A stretch of DNA of 36,419 nt from Herbinix sp. GTDB lineage: Bacteria > Bacillota > Clostridia > Lachnospirales > Lachnospiraceae. The stretch spans positions 1-36,419 of the forward strand of contig JAQZBD010000017.1 of the NCBI GenBank assembly GCA_029239235.1. Reading direction: 5' to 3'. The notes beneath the pieces were generated by a model that did no database searches, was not told the DNA's origin, and saw nothing but the letters and a program-made list of their open reading frames with translations. This document shows positions 8,060-16,824 of this stretch, piece by piece (positions within the stretch are counted from its first letter, which is position 1; every line of letters starts with the position of its first letter). A program made the translations under genes and the position numbers.

Positions 8060-9484
8060 GTGGAAGAATTATATGAGGAATTAATTTCATATACAAATAA
8101 GGATTATTATCCGATGCATATGCCCGGGCATAAAAGAAATACCGAGTTGTTGCAGATGGACAATCCTTATGGGATTGATATAACAGAAATCGAAGGCTTT
8201 GATAACCTTCATCAGCCCGAAGGTATTCTTAGAAGTTTATCAGAGCGTTTAGCAAGATTATATGGGGCCGGAAAATCATATCCCTTAGTGAACGGGAGCA
8301 CGGCAGGAATACTGGCAGGCATATCCGCTGCAGCAAAGCCGGGAGATACAGTTTTGATTGCTAGAAACTGTCACAAGTCCGTATATCATGGGGCGATGCT
8401 CAGAGGACTTAAACCAATCTACTGTTATCCACAGAAGCTGGAGCAGATGCCGGTTAATGGTGGAATTCTTCCGGAAAATATTAAGGGCCTGTTGATGGAG
8501 CACCCGGAGACCAGGCTGGTGGTTATTACTTCCCCTACCTATGAAGGAATTGTATCCGATATCAGAGCTATTGCAGAAGTGGTACATCGTTATGGTGCCT
8601 TACTTTTTGTGGATGAGGCCCACGGAGCGCATTTCGGATTTCATAACGCATTTCCTAAAAGCGCTGTTACACAGGGAGCAGATATTATAATCCAAAGCTT
8701 ACATAAAACATTACCGGCAATGACTCAATCCGCTGTACTGCATTGCAACCGGGATGAGTTGAATAGTAAGCTGCAGAAGTACTTGGCGGTTTACCAAAGC
8801 AGCAGCCCCTCCTATGTATTGCTGGCAGGGATTGACCGGTGTATTTGTTTATTGGAGAAGAAGGGAACGGAGCTCTTTGAAATATATTACGGGTTGTTGC
8901 GGGAATTTTATGCTTCCGTGGAAGAACTGAGTAATTTGAAGATAGTAGATACAGTATTCCTTGGAAGAGACGGGGTATATGATATTGATCCGTCAAAACT
9001 AACAATTACGGTTCATGGAACTGAGCTTACCGGCCATGAGCTGCAGGTTCTGCTTCGGGAACAGCACCATATTGAATTGGAAATGGCATCATTTGATTAT
9101 GTACTGGGGATGACCAGTATTGCTGATACCAGAGAGGGGCTGACTCGTTTTGCAAAGGCGCTGCTGTCAATTGATCGTAACTTGGGAAACCAAGGAAAGA
9201 AACAATCAGCTCTTGGCAATAATCATGGGTTTACTCCTGAAATAGTTATTTTGCCCGGGGAGGCTATGGAAAGTCAATCGGAAGCAGTCAAATTTCGGGA
9301 AAGTGCCGGTAAGATATCAGCAGCATTTATTAGTCAGTTTCCTCCCGGAGCACCCTTACTGGTGCCCGGAGAGAGAATTGATCAAGAATTAGTTACTTAT
9401 ATAGACAAAATAAGACAAGAAGGAATCACAATTACAGGTCTTATTGGCGAAAGCATGGATGAGATTGAAGTTGTGAAGCTATAG
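8060..9484 (+). CDS. Orn/Lys/Arg decarboxylase-family PLP enzyme
   Basis: A fold-type I PLP enzyme of 474 residues, homologous to B. subtilis YaaO and SpeA and predicted to decarboxylate a basic amino acid. Visible hallmarks are YYPMHMPGHKRN at the N-terminus, NGSTAGILAGISAA for phosphate binding, FVDEAHGAHFGF with the PLP-contacting aspartate, and the Schiff-base lysine K216 in SLHKTLPAMTQ. A C-terminal Orn/Lys/Arg decarboxylase domain contains VPGERI. The start is GTG with a weak purine-rich site (AAAGAAG), so the N-terminus is less certain. It heads the conserved yaaO-...-rsmI block. Substrate choice among arginine, lysine and ornithine cannot be read from sequence. Confidence 0.88.
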   Translation: MEELYEELISYTNKDYYPMHMPGHKRNTELLQMDNPYGIDITEIEGFDNLHQPEGILRSLSERLARLYGAGKSYPLVNGSTAGILAGISAAAKPGDTVLIARNCHKSVYHGAMLRGLKPIYCYPQKLEQMPVNGGILPENIKGLLMEHPETRLVVITSPTYEGIVSDIRAIAEVVHRYGALLFVDEAHGAHFGFHNAFPKSAVTQGADIIIQSLHKTLPAMTQSAVLHCNRDELNSKLQKYLAVYQSSSPSYVLLAGIDRCICLLEKKGTELFEIYYGLLREFYASVEELSNLKIVDTVFLGRDGVYDIDPSKLTITVHGTELTGHELQVLLREQHHIELEMASFDYVLGMTSIADTREGLTRFAKALLSIDRNLGNQGKKQSALGNNHGFTPEIVILPGEAMESQSEAVKFRESAGKISAAFISQFPPGAPLLVPGERIDQELVTYIDKIRQEGITITGLIGESMDEIEVVKL

Positions 9485-9514
9485 CTGATAGAACGTGCTA
9501 GGGAAAGGGAGATC

Positions 9515-10108
9515 ATGGGTAAGATATTTATTGTCATGGGTAAAAGCTCAACAGGGAAAGATACCATATATAAAAAGTTGATGGAGTGTGAGGAGCTAAA
9601 CCTAAAAACAGCAATTATGTATACAACAAGGCCGATCCGAAAGTCGGAGGAAGATGGGGTAGAATATTATTTTGTGAATGAGGAAACGTTAATAGAGCTG
9701 CAAAAACAGAATAAGATTATTGAGCACCGCGCTTATCAAACAATCCATGGTATATGGCACTATTTTACCGTCAATGACGGGCAGATTAATCTGGGGGAAG
9801 CAGATTACTTAATGATAGGAACCCTGGAAACCTATGAACAAATCCGCGAATATTTCGGACAGGATAAGGTGGTTCCGCTTTATATTGAGGTGGAGGATGG
9901 TACCCGTTTAGCGCGAGCTCTAAAAAGGGAGCAAAAACAGGAGCATCCGAAATACGCAGAGATGTGCAGGCGGTATTTGGCAGATGAAGAAGACTTCTCG
10001 GAGGAAAATCTGAAAAAGGTTGGGATTAAAAAGCGATATAATAATTTTGATATCAACAACTGTCTATCGGAGGTAATACACGACATCAAAAATTATACTG
10101 TAATGTAG
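9515..10108 (+). CDS. Guanylate kinase-like nucleotide kinase in the tmk position
   Basis: A 197-residue P-loop kinase of the guanylate kinase family. Guanylate kinase features are clear: the [21 protein letters not shown]-binding lid, IIEH with the base-contacting glutamate, and HGIWHYF. The P-loop GKSSTGKDT (residues 9-17) is atypical: the residue after the lysine is Asp instead of Ser/Thr. AAGGGAG precedes the ATG. In B. subtilis the equivalent slot between yaaO and yaaR is occupied by thymidylate kinase (tmk) and darA. Whether it phosphorylates GMP, dTMP or something else is open, and a second canonical gmk is expected elsewhere in such genomes. Confidence 0.78.
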   Translation: MGKIFIVMGKSSTGKDTIYKKLMECEELNLKTAIMYTTRPIRKSEEDGVEYYFVNEETLIELQKQNKIIEHRAYQTIHGIWHYFTVNDGQINLGEADYLMIGTLETYEQIREYFGQDKVVPLYIEVEDGTRLARALKREQKQEHPKYAEMCRRYLADEEDFSEENLKKVGIKKRYNNFDINNCLSEVIHDIKNYTVM

Positions 10109-10119
10109 TGAGATTATAT

Positions 10120-10218
10120 GATATAATGTTGACAGACATGATATCAGCGCCGAACGCAGAGAGTGCGCATATTGGCTCGAAGTGTCATATCAGGGCGAGT
10201 TTTCCCGATATAATGATG
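10120..10218 (+). repeat. Structured interspersed repeat, copy A
   Basis: An element of about 99 bp flanked by direct repeats of GATATAATG (10120 and 10207). It can fold into four hairpins: GATATAATGT/ACATGATATC (10120-10129, 10136-10145); GCGC/GCGC (10147-10150, 10165-10168); a weak GGCTC-GAA-GTGTC (10174-10186); and ATATC-A-GGG/CCC-GATAT (10187-10211). The core AGCGCCGAA...GAGTGCGCAT and CGAAGTG is shared with copy B at 32292-32394. It ends 37 bp before yaaR. It could be a small mobile repeat or a leader RNA; the TATAAT at its right end could also supply a -10. Confidence 0.65.
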
Positions 10219-10254
10219 TTAGATATTAATGTTGCAGCCAGGTGGAGGATAGCT

Positions 10255-10695
10255 ATGGAAATTAAGGTGAATCAATTACAGCAACTGAATCAGGTTGAGC
10301 GAAAAGCACCGGTGCCAGAGGCTGATGGTTCGTTTAAATTTACACTAGTTTCCCATATAGAGGAGCGGGAGCTTCAAGCCAGAATCAATTTTATGCTGGA
10401 AGAGATCTCAGCTCATGGTAAGAAGATTGCAAAGCACATGGATATCAAGGATATGAAGCATTATCGTGAGCTTATTCGGGAATTTATGAATGAGATCGTT
10501 AATCGCTCCCATAAGTTCTTCCGCGAGAATTTTCTTGATAAACGTGGCAGACATAGAGTATACACAATGATTAAGCTAATTGATAAGAATTTAGATGATT
10601 TGGCAGCAGAGCTAATTAAGGAAGAGAAGGATCATCTCGCGATTTTGGGAAAAATCGATGAGATAAGGGGACTGCTCCTGGACATTTTTTCATAA
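10255..10695 (+). CDS. yaaR: YaaR family protein (DUF327)
   Basis: A 146-residue soluble helical protein, the same length as B. subtilis YaaR (from memory). The conserved C-terminal stretch [18 protein letters not shown] and [18 protein letters not shown] identify DUF327. I start at the ATG at 10255, 6 nt after GGAGG (10244-10248); longer in-frame readings extend through the structured repeat and are unlikely to be protein. It sits directly before holB as in Bacillus. No function is established. Confidence 0.87.
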   Translation: MEIKVNQLQQLNQVERKAPVPEADGSFKFTLVSHIEERELQARINFMLEEISAHGKKIAKHMDIKDMKHYRELIREFMNEIVNRSHKFFRENFLDKRGRHRVYTMIKLIDKNLDDLAAELIKEEKDHLAILGKIDEIRGLLLDIFS

Positions 10696-10753
10696 AGAAA
10701 ATGGGATTCTAAGGATAGCCTGAACATAGTAAGCATTTCATTGGAGGTTCAAG

Positions 10754-11749
10754 ATGCAGGATTTTGAGCAAATTATCGGTCATGAGAGTATTATACAGCA
10801 TTTACAGAACGCAGTTGCAGCTCATAAAATTTCCCACGCGTATATCCTTCATGGAGAAGAGGGTATGGGTAAAAAACTGCTGGCAAATACCTTTGCAAAG
10901 ACTCTTCAGTGTGAAGAAAAGGGTATATTGTCCTGCAATCGCTGCAAATCCTGTATGCAGGCTGAATCCGGCAACAACCCTGATATTATTCGAGTTACCC
11001 ATGAAAAGGCCAGTATTGGTGTTGAGGATATTAGAGTTCAGGTGAACGGTGATATTCAAGTGAAGCCCTATAGCAGCCAATATAAAATATATATAATAGA
11101 TGATGCGGATAAAATGACGGAACAGGCTCAAAATGCTTTATTAAAGACCATTGAAGAGCCGCCGGAATATGCCATTATTCTATTACTCGTCAGCAATATA
11201 AATGTCATTTTACCAACGATTCTTTCCAGATGTGTCGTTTTAAACTTAAAGCCGGTGGATAAGCAGGCAATTAAGGAATATCTCATGGCAAACCATCAGA
11301 TACCGGATTATATGGCGGAGGTAGCGGCGGCATTTTCCGGAGGTAATGTGGGAAAGGCAATAAAGTACGCATCTTCTGAGGATTTTGACCGAATGAAGAG
11401 TGAGGCACTTCATATTTTAAAATATATCGATGATATGGAGCTTCATGAGATTATATCCGGTTTAAAAACGCTAACTGTGAGCAAGAATAATATAGAAGAC
11501 TATATTGATTTAATGATGCTATGGTATCGGGATGTTTTAATGTACAAGGCCACAATGGATCCGGATTTGCTGTTATACCGAGATGAACTGACCTTTATAA
11601 AAGCTCAGGCAAATACCAGAAGCTATGAAGGTCTGGAAAAAATTATTAATGCAATGGAAAAAGCAAAAATCAGGTTGAAGGCGAATGTTAACTTTGACAT
11701 TGCAATCGAGCTGATGCTACTTAGTATAAAGGAGAACAGTAATGGTTAA
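10754..11749 (+). CDS. holB: DNA polymerase III delta' subunit
   Basis: A clamp-loader subunit of 331 residues, AAA+ fold. Residues 34-41 form a degenerate P-loop (GEEGMGKK, Lys in place of Ser/Thr). Next is a four-cysteine zinc module starting in LQCEEKG and ending CNRCKSC, then the DDADKMT Walker B region, the LLKTIEEPP motif and the SRC motif in ILSRCVVL. GGAGG precedes the ATG. It overlaps ricT by 8 bp. With the gamma/tau and delta subunits encoded elsewhere it loads the beta clamp at replication forks. Confidence 0.92.
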   Translation: MQDFEQIIGHESIIQHLQNAVAAHKISHAYILHGEEGMGKKLLANTFAKTLQCEEKGILSCNRCKSCMQAESGNNPDIIRVTHEKASIGVEDIRVQVNGDIQVKPYSSQYKIYIIDDADKMTEQAQNALLKTIEEPPEYAIILLLVSNINVILPTILSRCVVLNLKPVDKQAIKEYLMANHQIPDYMAEVAAAFSGGNVGKAIKYASSEDFDRMKSEALHILKYIDDMELHEIISGLKTLTVSKNNIEDYIDLMMLWYRDVLMYKATMDPDLLLYRDELTFIKAQANTRSYEGLEKIINAMEKAKIRLKANVNFDIAIELMLLSIKENSNG

Positions 11750-12650
11750 TGTAATCGGAGTCAGATTTCGCCGGGCCGGCAAGGTATACTTCTTTGATCC
11801 GGCTGGTTATGATATTAAGCAAGGTGATAACGTTATCGTTGAAACCGCCAGAGGAATTGAATATGGTCATGTTGTATTGGGACCTAGAGATGTAGAGGAT
11901 GATAAGATTATTCAGCCTTTAAAGCCAGTGATCCGCCAGGCAACGGAGGAAGATAATCTGATTGAGAAAAGAAATAAGGAAAAGGAAAAGGAAGCCTTTC
12001 AGATTTGTCTTGAAAAAATACGTAAGCATGGCCTTGAGATGAAGCTGATTGATTCTGAATATACCTTTGATAATAATAAGGTATTATTCTACTTTACTGC
12101 AGATGGAAGAATTGATTTTAGAGAGTTGGTTAAGGATTTGGCCAGCGTTTTCAAAACACGTATTGAATTACGTCAGATAGGTGTTAGGGATGAGACTAAG
12201 ATTGTTGGAGGTATTGGCATCTGCGGAAGACCGTTGTGCTGTCATACCCATTTATCTGAATTTGCTCCCGTATCCATAAAGATGGCGAAGGAACAGAATC
12301 TATCTCTGAATCCAACCAAGATTTCAGGTGTTTGCGGCAGGCTTATGTGTTGCCTGAAGAACGAAGAAGAGGCCTATGAAGAGCTTAACAGCAAGCTTCC
12401 TAATGTAGGAGATTATGTTACTACCAAGGATAGCCTTAGGGGAGAGGTACAGAGTGTAAGTGTCTTAAAGCAATTAGTAAAAGTAATTGTTACCCTTGAA
12501 AACGATGAAAAGGAAGTTCGTGAGTATAAGGTGGAGGATTTACGCTTTAATAAGAAGAAGAGAAAAGAACGAATTACTCTTGATGATGAAGAGTTAAGGG
12601 TATTAGAACTATTAGAGAGGAAGGAAGGGAACTCCTCACTCGATGACTAA
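11742..12650 (+). CDS. ricT: PSP1-domain RicT (YaaT) protein
   Basis: A 302-residue protein carrying the PSP1 C-terminal domain. In B. subtilis RicT forms the Y-complex with RicA and RicF, binds [4Fe-4S] clusters and directs RNase Y cleavage, affecting sporulation and biofilm genes. The cysteine-rich signature is intact: ICGRPLCCHTHLSEF and, about 35 residues later, VCGRLMCCLKNE. Its position between holB and trmN6 is conserved, although yabA, which follows it in Bacillus, is missing. It overlaps both neighbours by 8 bp, so the three genes are probably co-translated. Confidence 0.93.
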   Translation: MVNVIGVRFRRAGKVYFFDPAGYDIKQGDNVIVETARGIEYGHVVLGPRDVEDDKIIQPLKPVIRQATEEDNLIEKRNKEKEKEAFQICLEKIRKHGLEMKLIDSEYTFDNNKVLFYFTADGRIDFRELVKDLASVFKTRIELRQIGVRDETKIVGGIGICGRPLCCHTHLSEFAPVSIKMAKEQNLSLNPTKISGVCGRLMCCLKNEEEAYEELNSKLPNVGDYVTTKDSLRGEVQSVSVLKQLVKVIVTLENDEKEVREYKVEDLRFNKKKRKERITLDDEELRVLELLERKEGNSSLDD

Positions 12651-13401
12651 TAATAATTTTACTAATGAGGAGCATCTAAAGCCCGGTGAGCGGGTTGACG
12701 AGCTTCATCGCAATAATTATCAAATCATTCAAAACACAAAAAAATTCTGTTTTGGAATGGACGCAGTACTGCTTTCCGGTTTTGTTAAAGTGATGCCCGG
12801 AGAAAAGGTATTGGATCTGGGAACCGGAACGGGAATCATACCGATTTTATTAGAGGCAAAGACAAAGGGAAAGCATTTTACCGGGCTTGAGATTCAAGAG
12901 GAAAGTGCTGATATGGCAAGGCGAAGTGTGGCCTTGAACAAGCTGGAAGATAAAGTTGATATTGTCGTGGGTGATATCAAGGAAGCCTCTGCCTTATTTG
13001 GTTCGGCTTCCTTTGACGTTATTACAAGTAATCCACCCTATATGAACCATAATCATGGGCTTGTTAACCCGGGAGAAGCGAAAGCCATCGCTCGACATGA
13101 GATCTTGTGCTCCTTAGAGGATGTAATTAGGGAGGCAGCCAGATGCTTAAAGCCAAATGGCAGATTCTATCTGGTACATCGTCCATTTCGACTGGTTGAG
13201 ATTATTACAACTCTGACAGCATATAAGCTGGAGCCAAAGCGGATGAAGCTGGTTTATCCTTATGTTGATAAAGAACCCAATATGGTGCTTCTGGAATGTA
13301 TCAAAGGTGCAAAATCCAGGGTAACGGTAGAAGCTCCGCTCATTGTGTATAAAGAACCAAATGTATATACGGATGAAATATATGATATCTATGGATATTA
13401 A
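12643..13401 (+). CDS. trmN6: tRNA1(Val) (adenine(37)-N6)-methyltransferase
   Basis: A Rossmann-fold SAM-dependent methyltransferase of 252 residues, the YabB/YfiC family that makes m6A37 in tRNA-Val. The SAM-binding loop VLDLGTGTGIIP and the N6-adenine catalytic motif SNPPYM are both present, preceded by the family's FCFGMDAVLLSGF segment. The N-terminal residues (MTNNNFTNEEHLKPGERVDE) are typical. The next conserved member in Bacillus, the GIY-YIG protein yazA, is not found; 140 bp without a gene separate it from rsmI. Confidence 0.87.
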   Translation: MTNNNFTNEEHLKPGERVDELHRNNYQIIQNTKKFCFGMDAVLLSGFVKVMPGEKVLDLGTGTGIIPILLEAKTKGKHFTGLEIQEESADMARRSVALNKLEDKVDIVVGDIKEASALFGSASFDVITSNPPYMNHNHGLVNPGEAKAIARHEILCSLEDVIREAARCLKPNGRFYLVHRPFRLVEIITTLTAYKLEPKRMKLVYPYVDKEPNMVLLECIKGAKSRVTVEAPLIVYKEPNVYTDEIYDIYGY

Positions 13402-13541
13402 GAAAAGATATAAGTCTCTGAGAAGGTTGGATTATTATAAAAACAGACCACTAAATATTAATTTTATGGTTGTAGAGTACCTATAGAGAGTACTATTTAT
13501 AATAGGAACATCTGGAGATGTTAATAGAAAGGGCTTGAATT

Positions 13542-14390
13542 ATGTCTGGAATGTTATATTTATGTGCCACGCCAATCGGCAATTTAGAAGATATCACGCT
13601 GCGGGTGCTGCGCATATTAAAGGAAGTAGATTTGATAGCAGCAGAGGATACCAGACATAGCATTAAGCTGCTGAATCATTTTGAGATAAAGACGCCAATG
13701 ACCAGCTACCATGAGTTTAATAAGGTAGAGAAAGCAAAATACTTGGTAGAGCAGCTTCTGGGCGGGAAGAACATTGCCTTAATTACAGATGCGGGTACTC
13801 CTGGAATATCGGATCCGGGGGAAGAGCTGGTAAAGCAGGCATACGCTGCAGGAATACAGGTTACCTCCTTGCCGGGGGCATGTGCAGCTATTACGGCACT
13901 CACGTTATCCGGATTATCTACGAGAAGATTTTGCTTCGAGGCATTTCTTCCTTCAGATAAAAAAGAGAGACAGAGAATATTAGAGGAACTAAAGGTAGAG
14001 ACCAGAACCGCGATGCTTTATGAAGCACCGCACCGACTTGTAAAAACACTTCGTGAGTTACTGGAGGCACTAGGAGACCGGACGATAACAATTATAAAGG
14101 AATTAACAAAGAAGCATGAAACCGTGTGGCAAACCACGCTTTCGCAGGCACTTGAAACCCTAGACAACCAGGAACCAAAAGGAGAATATGTGGTTGTTTT
14201 AGAAGGAAGATCCTTCGAAGAGCTGGAAGTTCAAAAGCAGGAGCAGTGGGGTGCTCTTGCGCTAGAGGAACACATGAAGCTTTATTTGGACCGTGGGATG
14301 GATAGGAAGGAGGCTATGAGGGCTGTTGCAAAAGATAGGGGAATGAGCAAGCGGGATATTTATCAAATGCTTATTCCTGGGGAACAATAA
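13542..14390 (+). CDS. rsmI: 16S rRNA (cytidine(1402)-2'-O)-methyltransferase
   Basis: A tetrapyrrole-methylase-fold SAM enzyme of 282 residues. Signatures are GMLYLCATPIGNLEDITLR, AAEDTRHS, ALITDAGTPGISDPG and LPGACAAITALTLSG. It methylates the ribose of C1402 in 16S rRNA together with RsmH. Before it, AGTAC...GTACT (13476-13495) can form a small hairpin and a TATAAT lies at 13498-13503 without a good -35, so it may have its own promoter. Confidence 0.93.
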   Translation: MSGMLYLCATPIGNLEDITLRVLRILKEVDLIAAEDTRHSIKLLNHFEIKTPMTSYHEFNKVEKAKYLVEQLLGGKNIALITDAGTPGISDPGEELVKQAYAAGIQVTSLPGACAAITALTLSGLSTRRFCFEAFLPSDKKERQRILEELKVETRTAMLYEAPHRLVKTLRELLEALGDRTITIIKELTKKHETVWQTTLSQALETLDNQEPKGEYVVVLEGRSFEELEVQKQEQWGALALEEHMKLYLDRGMDRKEAMRAVAKDRGMSKRDIYQMLIPGEQ

Positions 14391-14442
14391 AAGAGGGAAA
14401 CAAATTTGTAATAAGAAAGTTCTGTCTTTTGGAGGTGAAATT

Positions 14443-15345
14443 ATGTTTTATAGTAGATTTCGCGCAAAAGAGGGGAAGATACTTATTTGGGGATTATTTG
14501 CTATATTTATTGCTGTACTGTTTTTCATTCAGCATAACTACTTTAATAACAAAGCTTTTCAGGAACAAACAGTAAGAGCGGAAAACCTATTGTCTGCAGG
14601 AGATTATAAAAATGCCGTGCAGGCTTATAAAAGTGCGCTATCAACCAAAAGCAATGATGAGATGCTTACAATAGGGCTAGCGAATGCATATGTCGGGTTA
14701 GATCAATACGATAAGGCTCTGGAGGTACTGAGAGTCTGCTATAAAGTAAAGGCTTCCAAACGGTTATGTGAGGAGATAGAGGCTATTAGCGCAAAGCAGA
14801 CAGAGTACGAGTATCATCAATATATAAGCAGGGCAGAAGTTTATCATGCGAATAAGGAGTATAAGAAAGCGATCACTGCCTATGAAAAGGCGAAGAAGAT
14901 CAAAGGCAAAGAAATTACTTCTTATCAGAGAATAACAGCCGTTTATATTGCTATGCAAGAATATGAGCTTGCTAAGGAAGAAGCGGTAGAGGGTCAGGCA
15001 ATAACAAAGGATGAATCTTTTTCTGTTTTACTGGAGTTAATTGATGCGGGTATTCTCGAAAATGAATACGATAAACTGATGGCGCAGGCAAAGGAATACA
15101 CCGGACATGAAAATTATAAAGAGGCTATTGCTCAATTCGAGAAGGCAGCTCTATTAAAGTCTGGTGATATTGAAGCATATAAAGAAATAGCTAAAATCTA
15201 TATAACCACGGAAGATTATGGGGAGGCTGAAAGGATTCTGAAGGAAGCTTTAAAAGTCTCTCAGGATAAAGAGTTGGATAATTTGCTCCTCCAGGCCAAG
15301 GAGCTGCAGCAGGATGAAATCAAGGGATTCGTTTGGCAGCAGTAA
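14443..15345 (+). CDS. Membrane-anchored TPR protein
   Basis: A 300-residue protein with one N-terminal membrane helix (about 13-31) followed by tetratricopeptide repeats (for example AGDYKNAVQAYKSAL, NKEYKKAITAYEKA, HENYKEAIAQFEKAA and TEDYGEAERILKEAL). The positive N-terminus (YSRFRAKEGK) predicts that the repeats face outward. GGAGGTG precedes the ATG. No catalytic domain is seen, so it is probably a scaffold. It is not part of the Bacillus block and may be a clostridial addition to it. Confidence 0.8.
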   Translation: MFYSRFRAKEGKILIWGLFAIFIAVLFFIQHNYFNNKAFQEQTVRAENLLSAGDYKNAVQAYKSALSTKSNDEMLTIGLANAYVGLDQYDKALEVLRVCYKVKASKRLCEEIEAISAKQTEYEYHQYISRAEVYHANKEYKKAITAYEKAKKIKGKEITSYQRITAVYIAMQEYELAKEEAVEGQAITKDESFSVLLELIDAGILENEYDKLMAQAKEYTGHENYKEAIAQFEKAALLKSGDIEAYKEIAKIYITTEDYGEAERILKEALKVSQDKELDNLLLQAKELQQDEIKGFVWQQ

Positions 15346-15368
15346 GTTAATGATATAGACAAAAACAT

Positions 15369-15405
15369 GAAGCCTATCGCAGATTGCGATAGGCTTCTCT
15401 ATTTT
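15369..15405. terminator. Terminator between the TPR gene and abrB
   Basis: A perfect 13-bp stem with a 3-nt loop (GAAGCCTATCGCA at 15369-15381, TGCGATAGGCTTC at 15385-15397) is followed by TCTATTTTTA. A plus-strand T-run and A-rich sequence on the left suggest that it serves both convergent genes. Confidence 0.85.
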
Positions 15406-15457
15406 TATCATTTGTATAACTCATATAGGACTGTATGTAGAACAATCTCTGGCTAAA

Positions 15458-15715
15458 TTACTCGATAAGACCAGCAAGTTTAGCAAGTTCAACGATAGTA
15501 TCCTTAGAGATTCTTTTTCCGTGATACTCTAATAAGTTATCCTTGTTGCCGTTAAAAATGTCAGTTGGTTCATACTTCTGAAGGATAATTCTACCTTCAT
15601 CAACGAAAATCTCCAATGGATCTCTCTCGCTTACATCCAATGTTCTTCTTAATTCAATAGGAAGAGTAATTCTTCCAAGCTCATCAAGTCTTCTTACGAT
15701 ACCTGTACTTTTCAT
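15458..15715 (-). CDS. abrB: AbrB/SpoVT-family transition-state regulator
   Basis: A small swapped-hairpin DNA-binding protein of 85 residues. The N-terminal STGIVRRLDELGRITLPIEL is the AbrB fold signature and a short C-terminal multimerisation region follows. AAAGGAGG lies just upstream of the ATG at 15715; the longer in-frame reading has no ribosome site. In B. subtilis AbrB represses stationary-phase genes and abrB closes the yaaO-rsmI block, which matches its place here (though B. subtilis has paralogues Abh and SpoVT, so the exact orthologue is not certain). Confidence 0.88.
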   Translation of the reverse strand: MKSTGIVRRLDELGRITLPIELRRTLDVSERDPLEIFVDEGRIILQKYEPTDIFNGNKDNLLEYHGKRISKDTIVELAKLAGLIE

Positions 15716-15976
15716 AGTAGGCCTCCTTTTTTTATTACTAACATAATGGGGAATAAAATAGAATGCATAATATACAAAATGTAACATCATCATTCAAATT
15801 ACATAATTTGTATATGGCATTTTATAAGATATCATAGGATTTTTTCAATGTCAACTAAAATAATTGTCAAAACATAGCACAAAAACAGAAAAAATTGTAA
15901 ATCAGATACAGATGATACCAAATTTTCCGTCAAAATAGGTATAATTATGATATAAAAGGAAGAGTCATAAAAAATC

Positions 15977-16018
15977 TCACAAATTTCGTCATAAAAGTTT
16001 GTGAAAAACGTATACTGT
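15977..16018 (+). promoter_or_regulatory. Sigma-E-like promoter and inverted repeat upstream of spmA
   Basis: TCATAAA (15989-15995) and TATACTGT (16011-16018) are 15 bp apart and match the sigma-E -35/-10 pattern moderately (about 4 of 7 and 5 of 8). A 10-bp inverted repeat with one mismatch (TCACAAATTT at 15977-15986, AAGTTTGTGA at 15995-16004) straddles the -35. The rest of 15716-16064 is AT-rich and gene-free and must also hold the abrB promoter, which I could not place. Confidence 0.4.
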
Positions 16019-16064
16019 TATAGACATGTTTTATGAATAAAAATAAAGGAAGATGAGGTTTGTT

Positions 16065-16649
16065 ATGCTTAATTATTTATGGGGTATCATGATCGTACTT
16101 GGAGTTACCGTAGGAGTATTACGCGGAGAGATTGGTGCGGTAAGTACTGCAACCATTAATTCATCAAAGGAAGCGGTATCCTTATGTATCACAATGCTGG
16201 GAATCATGGCAATGTGGACCGGTGTTATGCAGATTGCTAAGAAATGCGGGCTGGTAGCTGGCTTTACCAAAGCGCTGCATCCGATAATTCGCTTTTTGTA
16301 TCCGAGTATACCAGCAGGACATATTGTGAATGAGTACATAGCCTCTAATATGATTGCTAACATTCTGGGACTTGGCTGGGCAGCAACGCCTATGGGCCTA
16401 TTGGCTATGAAGGAATTGAAGGCATTAAACAAGTCCTCCGAGGTGGCAAGCTGTGATATGTGTACACTCCTCATCGTTAATATTTCTTCCCTTCAGCTCA
16501 TTCCGGTAAACATTATAGCTTATCGAAGCCAGTATGGTTCAGTTAATCCGGCAGAGATACTTGCCGCAGGCCTTATAGCGACTATTTGCTCCAGCTTTGT
16601 GGGTGTAGCCTTTGCAGTAATTGCAAGGAAATTAAGCAGGGCAAAATAA
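16065..16649 (+). CDS. spmA: Spore maturation protein A
   Basis: An integral membrane protein of about 194 residues with the nucleoside-recognition/Gate fold. It resembles B. subtilis SpmA over its length: NYLWGIMIV, KEAVSLCITMLGIMAMWTG, IAKKCGLVAGF, FLYPSIPAGH and NMIANILGLGWAATPMGLLAMKEL. SpmA acts with SpmB in spore core dehydration. GATGAGG (16052-16058) supports the ATG at 16065; an ATG at 16053 lies inside that ribosome site. Its usual partner spmB is not next to it but about 7.1 kb downstream at 23736. Confidence 0.9.
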   Translation: MLNYLWGIMIVLGVTVGVLRGEIGAVSTATINSSKEAVSLCITMLGIMAMWTGVMQIAKKCGLVAGFTKALHPIIRFLYPSIPAGHIVNEYIASNMIANILGLGWAATPMGLLAMKELKALNKSSEVASCDMCTLLIVNISSLQLIPVNIIAYRSQYGSVNPAEILAAGLIATICSSFVGVAFAVIARKLSRAK

Positions 16650-16824
16650 ACGCTTATTATAAGGTAAGGGATATCTTTTCTACCTATATTATTTGTGAGC
16701 CGGAATTGAGCCGTATCCGCCTGTAGAAGGGCATATATAATAGAAGTGATATGGCTTATTAAATCTTTGAATTGAGGAAGTTAAAAGGGCGGTCTATTAT
16801 ACGGATTTAAAATATAGTTGTATA

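Noticed and set aside
10108-10254. N-terminal extension of YaaR through the structured repeat
   Set aside because: The ideal GGAGG and ATG at 10244-10257 and the usual 146-residue length make the extension untranslated.
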